Source: Betaproteobacteria bacterium
GTDB lineage: Bacteria > Pseudomonadota > Gammaproteobacteria > Burkholderiales > SG8-41
Direction: 5' to 3'
Assembly (NCBI GenBank): GCA_025356695.1
Contig: JANXSE010000277.1
Coordinates: forward strand, 1-16,685
Length of the DNA: 16,685 nt
The notes below the pieces were generated by a model that saw nothing but the letters and a program-made list of their open reading frames with translations, had not been told where the DNA came from and made no database searches. Each line of letters starts with the position of its first letter. Positions within the stretch are counted from its first letter, which is position 1. This document shows, in pieces, positions 7,992 to 15,307 of this stretch. The translations under genes were made by a program, and so were the position numbers.

Positions 7992-8965
7992 TTCGCAGAC
8001 GCACTCCAATGAGCCGGCGGCTTTTGACAGCCGCCGTGTTGTTTGCGGCCTGCGCCGGCGCACACGCGCAAAGCTATCCCGAAAAAGCCGTGCGCCTGAT
8101 CGTGCCCTATGCGGCCGGCGGCAACGCTGATCTGCTGGGCCGCGTGGTCGGGCAGAAACTCGGCGAACTATTTTCGCAGCAGTTCATCATCGACAACCGC
8201 GCCGGTGCCAACGGCGTGATCGGCACCGAACTCCTCGCCAAAGCACCGCCCGACGGCTACACGCTGGCTTTCACCGCCAGCGGTCATTCGATCAACCCCG
8301 GCATGTACAAGGTCCCTTACGATCCGATCCGCGATTTCGCGCCGATTGCGCAGACGAGTTCGACGCCGATCCTGATTGCAGTGACGGCTGCGCTGCCGGC
8401 GAAAAATGTGAAAGCCCTTGCGGCGCTCGCCAAATCACGGCCCGGTGATCTCTCCTATGCCTCGCAGGGCAACGGTTCGCCCGGTCATCTCGCCGGCGCG
8501 CTGTTCAACTCGATGAACGGTGTAAACATCGTGCACATCCCGTACAAGAGCACGGCGCAGGCGATCACCGATCTCACCAGCGGCCAGGTGCAGATGATGT
8601 ACCCGAGTGCAACCTCGATTCTTCCGCATGTCAAAGCCGGCCGCCTGCGCGCGGTGGCCATCGCCACCAAATCGCGTTCGGCGCTCGCGCCCGACATTCC
8701 GACCGCCGCCGAATCGGGCATGCCGGGTTTCGAAGCCGGCATCTGGAACGGCGTCATGGCACCGGCCGGCACCTCGCCCGCCATCATCGAGAAACTGCAC
8801 ACGGCGATCGCGAAAATCATTCAATCGCCCGACACGCGCGAACGCATCCTCGGCATGGGTGCCGATCCCGCCATCAGCACGCCGGCGGAATTTTCCGCCT
8901 TCATCGCCGCCGAATTGAAGAAGTGGACGAAAGTCATCAAGGAATCCGGCGCCCGCCTGGATTAA
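7988..8965 (+). CDS. Bug/TctC-type periplasmic tripartite tricarboxylate transporter receptor
   Basis: A 325-residue TTT solute-binding protein with a signal peptide cleaved near AHA-Q (residue 27). Motifs are VRLIVPYAAGGNADLLGR, DNRAGANG, PPDGYT, SQGNGSPGHL, HIPYKSTAQAI and TKVIKESGARLD at the end. The GTG at 7988 overlaps the tcuA stop by 4 nt, which suggests translational coupling. The ATG at 8009, seven codons later, would also give a normal signal peptide (318 residues), and neither has a clear ribosome binding site. The binding loop YAAGGNAD lacks the usual PxPGG pattern and HIPYKS replaces HIPYKG, so its ligand probably differs from those of the other receptors here. It is likely co-transcribed with tcuA and the PrpD-like gene. 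Confidence 0.92.
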   Translation: MIRRRTPMSRRLLTAAVLFAACAGAHAQSYPEKAVRLIVPYAAGGNADLLGRVVGQKLGELFSQQFIIDNRAGANGVIGTELLAKAPPDGYTLAFTASGHSINPGMYKVPYDPIRDFAPIAQTSSTPILIAVTAALPAKNVKALAALAKSRPGDLSYASQGNGSPGHLAGALFNSMNGVNIVHIPYKSTAQAITDLTSGQVQMMYPSATSILPHVKAGRLRAVAIATKSRSALAPDIPTAAESGMPGFEAGIWNGVMAPAGTSPAIIEKLHTAIAKIIQSPDTRERILGMGADPAISTPAEFSAFIAAELKKWTKVIKESGARLD

Positions 8966-8982
8966 TTTTTCAGATTGCCCGC

Positions 8983-10419
8983 ATGAGCCAACCCGCCAAT
9001 TCGAAACGCCCTGCGCCCGACAAAGAACTCGTCGCCATCGCCAAGTACACCTGCAGCAGCAAGGTCGGCGATGCAAAGGCCTACACGCACGCGCGCTACT
9101 GCCTGATCGACGCACTCGGCTGCGCGCTCGAAGCACTCGGTTCTCCCGATTGCACCAAGCTGCTCGGCCCCATCGTCCCCGGTACGGCGGTGCCCAACGG
9201 CGCGAAGGTGCCCGGCACGCCATACGCGCTCGATCCGATCAAAGCCGCCTTTGACATCTCCTGCCTCGTGCGCTGGCTCGATTTCAGCGATACCTGGTGG
9301 GCGGGCGGGCATCCGTCGGACAATCTCGGCGGCATTCTTGCGGTCGCCGATCATCTCTCGCGCAAACAACTCGCCGCCGGCAAGGCGCCGCTGAAAATGC
9401 GCGACGTCATGGCCGCGATGATCAAGGCCTACGAAATCCAGGGCGTGCTCGCCGAAAGCAATCACTTTGACCGCCCGGCCACCGCGCTCGATTCAACGAT
9501 ACTGGTCAAGATCGCCTCAACCGCCGTCGTCACGCAGTTGCTCGGCGGCAACATTGAAGACGTCACCAATGCGCTGTCGAACGCTTTCATCGACGGCCAC
9601 CCTCTCAACATCTACCGCATGATGCCGAACTCCGGCCCGCGCAAATCGTGGGCAGCGGCCGACGCCACCGCGCGCGCAACCCGGCTTGCCATGCTCACCA
9701 TGTGCGGCGAGATGGGTTACCCGACCGCACTCACCGCGAAGACCTGGGGCTTCTACGACGTGCTGTATCCGAAAGGATCGCTCGAAGTGCGCACACCCTA
9801 CCAATGCCGCGTCATCAGCGACATCCAGTTCAAGATCTCGGTGCCGGCGCAACGGCACTCGCAGACCGCCGCCGAATGCGCGATGCGCCTGCATCCGCTG
9901 CTCAAAAACAAAATCGAGCAGATCGACAAGGTTGTGATCGAAACGCACTCACACGCCATCCGCATGATCAGCGTCGAAGGCCCGCTGCCGAATTTCGCGG
10001 CGCGCGACCATTGCCTGCAATACGTGGTGGCGGTGGCGCTGATCGACGGCGACATCACGACCGAATCCTACGAAGACGCGCACGCCGCCGATTCGCGCAT
10101 CGACGCGCTGCGCAAGAAAATGATGGTCAGGGAAAACAAACATTTCACCGACGACTACGAAGCGCGCCACGGCAACGGCAACGCTGTGCAGGTGTTCTTC
10201 CGCGACGGCACGAAGACGCCGCGCATCGAAATCGAATTTTCCGTCGGCGATCCGCGTCGGCGCCGCGAAGGCGTGCCGCTGCTCGAGAAAAAATTCCGCG
10301 GCAATCTGGCACGGCGTTACGCGAAGAAGCAGTTCGATGCCGTCTACGCACTGATGACCGATCAGAAAAAACTCGAAGCCACACCGGTCAACGAGTTCAT
10401 GGATCTGCTGGCGGTGTGA
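8983..10419 (+). CDS. prpD: PrpD-like 2-methylcitrate dehydratase family protein
   Basis: A 478-residue member of the true PrpD branch of MmgE/PrpD, close in length to enterobacterial PrpD (483). Recognisable PrpD blocks run throughout: HARYCLIDALGCALEAL (36-52), KLLGPIVPGTAVPNGAKVPG (59-78), RWLDFSDTWW (97-106), GGHPSDNLGGILA (108-120), RKSWAAADAT (220-229), GEMGYPTALTAKTWGFYDV (242-260) and the ending TPVNEFMDLLAV. PrpD converts 2-methylcitrate to 2-methyl-cis-aconitate and can act on citrate/cis-aconitate. Two points are odd. Where I recall GLDHVLLVK in enterobacterial PrpD, this protein has ALDSTILVK, so a conserved His is Ser171 with a short insertion before it. Also, no prpB, prpC or acnD is near. 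An upstream in-frame GTG at 8923 lies inside the preceding receptor gene and is not preferred. The chosen ATG is 17 nt after that gene's stop. A role in handling the product of TcuA is plausible but inferred. Confidence 0.9.
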   Translation: MSQPANSKRPAPDKELVAIAKYTCSSKVGDAKAYTHARYCLIDALGCALEALGSPDCTKLLGPIVPGTAVPNGAKVPGTPYALDPIKAAFDISCLVRWLDFSDTWWAGGHPSDNLGGILAVADHLSRKQLAAGKAPLKMRDVMAAMIKAYEIQGVLAESNHFDRPATALDSTILVKIASTAVVTQLLGGNIEDVTNALSNAFIDGHPLNIYRMMPNSGPRKSWAAADATARATRLAMLTMCGEMGYPTALTAKTWGFYDVLYPKGSLEVRTPYQCRVISDIQFKISVPAQRHSQTAAECAMRLHPLLKNKIEQIDKVVIETHSHAIRMISVEGPLPNFAARDHCLQYVVAVALIDGDITTESYEDAHAADSRIDALRKKMMVRENKHFTDDYEARHGNGNAVQVFFRDGTKTPRIEIEFSVGDPRRRREGVPLLEKKFRGNLARRYAKKQFDAVYALMTDQKKLEATPVNEFMDLLAV

Positions 10420-10424
10420 CAGGC

Positions 10425-11402
10425 ATGAAGCGCGCCGCGAAAATCCTGTTATCGGCCTGCGCAATACCCGGCGCGTGCTGCACGGCCACGCAGGCTGCGG
10501 ATGCGCCCTACCCGACCAAACCGATCCGCTTCATCATTCCCTTCGCCCCCGGCGGCGGCAACGACATCGTCGGCCGCCTGCTCGGCACCAAACTCGGCGA
10601 AGCCTGGGGCCAGCAGGTGGTGATCGACAACCGGCCCGGCGCCGGCGGCAACATCGCCGCTGAAACGACGGCGCGTGCTGCGCCCGACGGCTACACGGTG
10701 TTCCAGTTCAACATCGCCAACACGATGGCGCCCAGCCTCTACAAAAAGCTCGGCTACGACCCGGAACGTGATTTCGCGCCGGTCACGCAGATCGGCTCAA
10801 CGCCTTTCATTCTCGTCGTCAATCCGTCGGTAGCGGCGAAGACCGTGCCCGAACTCATCGCCTTCATGAAGGCGCAGCCGAACAAGCTCAACTATGCGTC
10901 ATCCGGCAACGGCGGCTCGACACATCTGGTCACCGAGCTGTTCAAATTCATGGCCGCTGTCAACATGACGCATATTCCGTACAGCGGCGCCGGCCCCGCC
11001 ATCACCGAACTGATCGGCGGACAGGTACAATTGATGTTCGTCGTGCCGGCAGCGGGGCTGCCGAACATCCGCAACGGCCGGCTGCGCGCGCTCGGCATCT
11101 CAAGCGCGAAGCGTTCGAGCCTCGCGCCGGAACTGCCGACGATCGCCGAATCCGGCGTGCCGGGCTTTGAAGGCGGCGCCTGGTACGGCGTGGTGATGGC
11201 GGCCAAAACACCGCCGGCGATCGTGCGCAAGCTCAACACGGACATCGTGAAGGCCCTGCAGTTGCCGGATGTGCGCGAGCGCATGACCGCCCAGGGCGTC
11301 GAAGTCGTCGCCGGCAGCGCGGAAGAATTTAGGAAGTTCATCAAGGCGGAAATTGCAAAATGGGCCCGCGTCGTCGCACTGTCCGGTGCGCGAGCCGAAT
11401 GA
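10425..11402 (+). CDS. Bug/TctC-type periplasmic tripartite tricarboxylate transporter receptor
   Basis: A 325-residue TTT solute-binding protein. The signal peptide (MKRAAKILL, cysteine- and alanine-rich, cleavage near TQA-A at residue 24) is followed by YPTKPIRFIIPFAPGGGNDIVGR, DNRPGAGG, APDGYT, SSGNGGSTHL and HIPYSGAGPAI. It has the canonical PFAPGGGND loop, unlike the preceding receptor, but HIPYSG instead of HIPYKG. The ATG at 10425 is 5 nt after the PrpD-like stop. A GTG at 10416 overlapping that stop would add three residues and is less likely. The reading frame continues open far upstream inside the PrpD-like gene, but that part is a shadow frame. It sits between two MmgE/PrpD-family genes in the same unit. 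Confidence 0.92.
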   Translation: MKRAAKILLSACAIPGACCTATQAADAPYPTKPIRFIIPFAPGGGNDIVGRLLGTKLGEAWGQQVVIDNRPGAGGNIAAETTARAAPDGYTVFQFNIANTMAPSLYKKLGYDPERDFAPVTQIGSTPFILVVNPSVAAKTVPELIAFMKAQPNKLNYASSGNGGSTHLVTELFKFMAAVNMTHIPYSGAGPAITELIGGQVQLMFVVPAAGLPNIRNGRLRALGISSAKRSSLAPELPTIAESGVPGFEGGAWYGVVMAAKTPPAIVRKLNTDIVKALQLPDVRERMTAQGVEVVAGSAEEFRKFIKAEIAKWARVVALSGARAE

Positions 11403-11432
11403 TTTTTTGACAGATCAAACACTGGAAGAAAA

Positions 11433-12833
11433 ATGGCACACGAAACCTCCTCCGACAACCGTTACACCCGCGGCATCGCCGAATTCGTTTCCACACTGCG
11501 CTACGAAGACATCCCGCCCGAAGTGCTGACACGCATCAAGCTATGCATGCTCGATTCGCTCGGCTGCGCGATCTATGGCGCCGACCTCGAATGGACGCGC
11601 ATCATGCAGAAATCGCTCGGCGCGGTGGACAGCACCCGCAACTGCACGATCTGGGGCACGAATCAGAAAATCTCGGCACCGCACGCCGCGCTGATCAACG
11701 GCACGCAGGTGCAGGGCTTCGAACTCGACGACGTGCACCGCCAGGGCGTGCTGCACGTCGGCGCGGTGGTGCTGCCGGCGCTGATCTCGATCGCCGAGAT
11801 GCGCCCCGGCATGAGCGGCAGGGAGTTCCTTGCCTCGGCGGTGGCCGGTTACGAAATCGGCCCGCGCATCGGCATCTGCATGGGCCCCGAGCACATCGCG
11901 CAGGGCTGGCACTCGGGCGCGACACTCGGCGTGTTCTCCGCCGCCTCGGGCGCCGCGCGCGGCATGAAACTCGACGTCGATAAAACCGTGCACGCACTGG
12001 GCATTGCCGGCACCCAGGCCGCGGGACTCATGGCCGCGCAATACGGCGCCATGGTCAAACGCATGCACGCCGGCCGCGCCTCGCAGTCGGGCCTTTACGG
12101 CGCGCTACTGGCCGAAGGCGGCTTCACCGGTATCCTGAATGTGCTGGAGAGCGAATACGGCGGCTTCTGCACGACTTTCAGTCGCTCGACCGACCGCTTC
12201 AAGCTCGACGAACTCACCAAGGATTTCGGCAAGGTCTGGCAGACCATGGGCGTTGCCTTGAAATTCTACTCATGCGTCGGCAGCAACCACACTACGCTCG
12301 ACGCCATCCGTCTGATGCAGCAGGAACGCCCCTTCGGCGCCAACGACGTGAAAAAAATCGTTGTCCACGGCTCGCAGGTGACGATGGATCACGTCGGCTG
12401 GAAGTACGTGCCGCAGGGCCTGACCTCGGCGCAGCTGAACCTGCCGTACTGTGTCGCCACCTGGCTGCTCGACGGCGACTGCTTCGTCGATCAGTTCACC
12501 GAAGCCAAGGTCGCCGATCCCGAGCGCATGAAACACGCTGAAAAAGTCGAGGTGCAGCACGACGACGCCATCACCGCCAAGGGCTCGAAGTTCCGCCACA
12601 TGGTGCGCGCCGAGGTCTTCCTCAACGACGGCACGCGCATGGAACGCACGGTCGAAGCCGGCCGCGGCAATGAAAACAACTTCGCCTCCGAAGCCGACAT
12701 CTGCGAGAAGTTCGAGAAGCTCGCCGTGAAAGCGCTGCCGAAAGCGCAGGTGCACAAACTGCGCGACGCCATGCTCAATCTCGAATCGCTGAAAGACGCC
12801 GGCGAAATTGCGAAGCTGATGCAGAAGTCGTAA
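11433..12833 (+). CDS. MmgE/PrpD family protein
   Basis: A full-length 466-residue MmgE/PrpD-family enzyme, last gene of the five-gene unit. TGGAAGAA ends 2 nt before the ATG, and the gene follows the receptor stop by 30 nt. Blocks in order: RYEDIPPEVLTRIKLCMLDSLGC (23-45), ALINGTQVQGFELDDVH (86-102), HVGAVVLPAL (108-117), AQGWHSGATLGVFSAASG (156-173), KRMHAGRASQSGLYGALLA (209-227) and ALKFYSCVGSNHTTLDAI. In place of LDFDDT it has FELDDV, so the first acid of that motif is Glu97 and the Thr is Val101; His108, His160 and Lys209 are kept. The reaction is unknown: dehydratase, decarboxylase or epimerase of a polycarboxylate are all possible in this family. Pairing with the adjacent receptor suggests that the two share a substrate. 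Confidence 0.92.
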   Translation: MAHETSSDNRYTRGIAEFVSTLRYEDIPPEVLTRIKLCMLDSLGCAIYGADLEWTRIMQKSLGAVDSTRNCTIWGTNQKISAPHAALINGTQVQGFELDDVHRQGVLHVGAVVLPALISIAEMRPGMSGREFLASAVAGYEIGPRIGICMGPEHIAQGWHSGATLGVFSAASGAARGMKLDVDKTVHALGIAGTQAAGLMAAQYGAMVKRMHAGRASQSGLYGALLAEGGFTGILNVLESEYGGFCTTFSRSTDRFKLDELTKDFGKVWQTMGVALKFYSCVGSNHTTLDAIRLMQQERPFGANDVKKIVVHGSQVTMDHVGWKYVPQGLTSAQLNLPYCVATWLLDGDCFVDQFTEAKVADPERMKHAEKVEVQHDDAITAKGSKFRHMVRAEVFLNDGTRMERTVEAGRGNENNFASEADICEKFEKLAVKALPKAQVHKLRDAMLNLESLKDAGEIAKLMQKS

Positions 12834-12847
12834 TTACGCCACCAAAG

Positions 12848-12886
12848 AAAAGGGCGCGGTGACCTGTCGTCATCGCGCCCTTTTTT
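12848..12886. terminator. Strong bidirectional intrinsic terminator
   Basis: A stem of 16 pairs (12848-12863 with 12869-12884; one G-T wobble at 12859/12873) with a 5-nt loop (12864-12868). On the + strand it runs into TTTTTT (12881-12886), and on the - strand into TTTTCTTT. It lies between the stop of the MmgE/PrpD gene at 12833 and the convergent stop of the CZB gene at 12911, so it can end both transcripts. Confidence 0.9.
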
Positions 12887-12910
12887 GCGCCGAAAAAACC
12901 AGGCGGGCAG

Positions 12911-13297
12911 TCAACCCGTTGTGGTCGCCTCCGGCACATCAGCCGGCCGCTCCATCTCTTTCTGCAACGCTTCGATAGCATCGACAACCGCCATCGAAGC
13001 ATCCATATATTCGCTCCAGACGCCGAGCATTTTCTCCGCCACCTCGAAATCCCCGGCGTTGATGGCCTCAGCCACCGCGCCGGCATTCTGATGAAATGCC
13101 GCGTGCCGCGTGACCAGGGTAGCGAACGGCGATTTGCCACCGTGCAGCGCTTTGCCCTCGCTGTACAGCCATTTGCCGAGGACGCAACAATCGTCCCTGC
13201 CGATGGTCGCCGCATCCATGCGGGTTCTTTTCTCGAGGGCCATGCGGAAAATGATTTTCCATTCGTTGTGGCGGTCGATCGCTTCGTCCAGATCCAT
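12911..13297 (-). CDS. Stand-alone CZB (chemoreceptor zinc-binding) domain protein
   Basis: A small soluble protein of 128 residues made almost wholly of a CZB domain, a four-helix zinc-binding fold found on chemoreceptors and diguanylate cyclases such as DgcZ. The three-His one-Cys zinc site is visible: His10 (AIDRHNEWK), Cys38 in CVLGKWLY (38-45), and His65 and His69 in RHAAFH (64-69). There is no methyl-accepting, GGDEF or membrane segment, so it must act by itself or on a partner protein. Known CZB domains respond to zinc and, through the Cys, to oxidants. The start has a good ribosome binding site (AGGAG at 13303-13307, 5 nt before the ATG). It lies 164 bp downstream of the kinase gene on the same strand. 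A longer overlapping frame in the same region (12775-13410) has no family signature and is ignored. Confidence 0.85.
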   Translation of the reverse strand: MDLDEAIDRHNEWKIIFRMALEKRTRMDAATIGRDDCCVLGKWLYSEGKALHGGKSPFATLVTRHAAFHQNAGAVAEAINAGDFEVAEKMLGVWSEYMDASMAVVDAIEALQKEMERPADVPEATTTG

Positions 13298-13410
13298 AGT
13301 TGCTCCTGCCCGGGTTGGTGCGACACCGGAGAAACGTCCCGCGGCGCCGGAATTTCACCTGTCAATTTACGGCAGAAACCCGGCCTTTCTAAAGGCTCCG
13401 GCCTAAACAC

Positions 13411-13451
13411 CCGGCACCGCGTCTATCGAAGGCGCGGGCCGCGGGTGCCGG
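13411..13451 (-). terminator. Inverted repeat downstream of the kinase gene, possible weak terminator
   Basis: CCGGCACC at 13411-13418 pairs perfectly with GGTGCCGG at 13444-13451, and three more pairs form inside with one bulge. It lies about 10 nt past the kinase stop. There is no T-tract after it on the minus strand, so it may attenuate transcription or stabilise the mRNA rather than terminate. Confidence 0.35.
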
Positions 13452-13461
13452 CGCGGACGGA

Positions 13462-14277
<816 letters not shown>

Positions 14278-14283
14278 CGAACC

Positions 14284-14289
14284 ATTTTA
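14284..14289 (-). promoter_or_regulatory. Candidate -10 element of the kinase gene
   Basis: On the minus strand TAAAAT (5 of 6 matches to the -10 consensus) lies 6 nt before the kinase ATG. The -35 region is poor. If active it would give a nearly leaderless message and let the kinase be expressed apart from the receptor gene upstream. Confidence 0.22.
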
Positions 14290-14329
14290 CTGTGATCGCC
14301 CGCCACACGCATGCGCACGGCCACCGGTG

Positions 14330-15307
14330 CTACTGGATCGGCGGCACCTTCGCGTCCTTCACCACCTTCTGCCATTTCGCGACGTCGCGCTTGAGCAGGG
14401 CCTGGAACACCGCCGGCGGGCTGTCGTCGATCTCAAACCCCTCCGCAAGCAGGCGTTCGCGCATGTCGGGCAGTTTGGTGGCCTTGCGAATGCCGCTGTT
14501 CCAGCGCTCGACGATACTCTTCGACAGGCCCTTCGGCCCCAGCACGCCGTACCACAACACGACCTCGTAGCCTTTGACGCCGGCCTCATGGATGGTCGGC
14601 AGTTCGGGAAAAGACGACATGCGCTTCATGGTCGTCACTGCAAGCGCGCGCAAGCGATTGGCCTTGACCAGCGGCACCGTCGCCGGCGCGCTGCCGAAAA
14701 TCATCTGCACCTGCCCGCCCAGTACCTCGTTCATCGCCGGGCCCGTGCCCTTGTAGGCGATGTGCGTCATCTTGGTGCCGGCGAGCAGATCGAACAGTTC
14801 ACCCGACAGGTGCGCGATGCCGCCGGTGCCCGACGACGCGTAGTTGATGCCGCCGGGTTTGGCCTTGGCCAGCGCCACCAGTTCGGCCACGTTCTTCACC
14901 GCCACGCCCGGGTGCACGACGAGGATGAAGGCCGTGTCGCCGATCAATCCCATCGGCAGAATATCGTTGGCCGGATCGAAGGAAAGCTTGAACATCGCCG
15001 CGTTCGTCGCATAGCTGCCCGACATGATGATGACGGTGTAACCGTCGGGCGTGGCATGCACTGCCGTTTCAACGCCCATCGTGCCACCGCCGCCAGCGCG
15101 GTTGTCGACGATGACCTGCTGCTTGAAGAGTTCGCTCATCTTCTGCGCCAGCACGCGCGCGACCACATCGGTGCCGCCACCCGGCGCGAACGGCACGATC
15201 AGGCGCACCGGCTTCGACGGATATTCCTGCGCCTGTACGGCTGCAGCAGCGAACGTGGCGCCAAACAACGCCGCCACAACCAATGAACAAAAACGATTAC
15301 GCATCAT
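14330..15307 (-). CDS. Bug/TctC-type periplasmic tripartite tricarboxylate transporter receptor
   Basis: A 325-residue TTT solute-binding protein with a signal peptide (MMRNRF, hydrophobic core, cleavage near VQA-Q at residue 26). Motifs are VRLIVPFAPGGGTDVVAR, DNRAGGGG, TPDGYT, SSGTGGIAHL and HIAYKGTGPAM. The ATG at 15307 overlaps the stop of the upstream MmgE/PrpD gene (ATGA), and a ribosome binding site (GGAG) lies just before it inside that gene. A second ATG follows immediately at 15304. Overlap with a catabolic gene implies that receptor and enzyme are made together and probably serve one substrate. HIAYKG in place of HIPYKG and the PVPPIQ ending distinguish it from the other three receptors. 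The kinase gene follows 52 nt later. Confidence 0.93.
   Translation of the reverse strand: MMRNRFCSLVVAALFGATFAAAAVQAQEYPSKPVRLIVPFAPGGGTDVVARVLAQKMSELFKQQVIVDNRAGGGGTMGVETAVHATPDGYTVIIMSGSYATNAAMFKLSFDPANDILPMGLIGDTAFILVVHPGVAVKNVAELVALAKAKPGGINYASSGTGGIAHLSGELFDLLAGTKMTHIAYKGTGPAMNEVLGGQVQMIFGSAPATVPLVKANRLRALAVTTMKRMSSFPELPTIHEAGVKGYEVVLWYGVLGPKGLSKSIVERWNSGIRKATKLPDMRERLLAEGFEIDDSPPAVFQALLKRDVAKWQKVVKDAKVPPIQ

Noticed and set aside
7038..8063. Long minus-strand open frame across the end of tcuA and the start of the next receptor gene
   Set aside because: It spans two recognised genes on the other strand and shows no domain signature.
10425..10460. Possible lipoprotein signal (LSAC) in the receptor starting at 10425
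   Set aside because: The Cys would be residue 12 after only a very short hydrophobic stretch; cleavage near TQA-A at residue 24 is a normal Sec site for Bug receptors.
13383..13396. 14-nt palindrome GCCTTTCTAAAGGC between the kinase and CZB genes
   Set aside because: Only a 2-nt loop and no T-tract; not convincing as a terminator, and no second copy was seen.
12775..13410. A 211-codon minus-strand frame overlapping the CZB gene
   Set aside because: Runs through the terminator and into the MmgE/PrpD gene and has no motif, while the 128-codon frame carries a complete CZB zinc site and a ribosome binding site.
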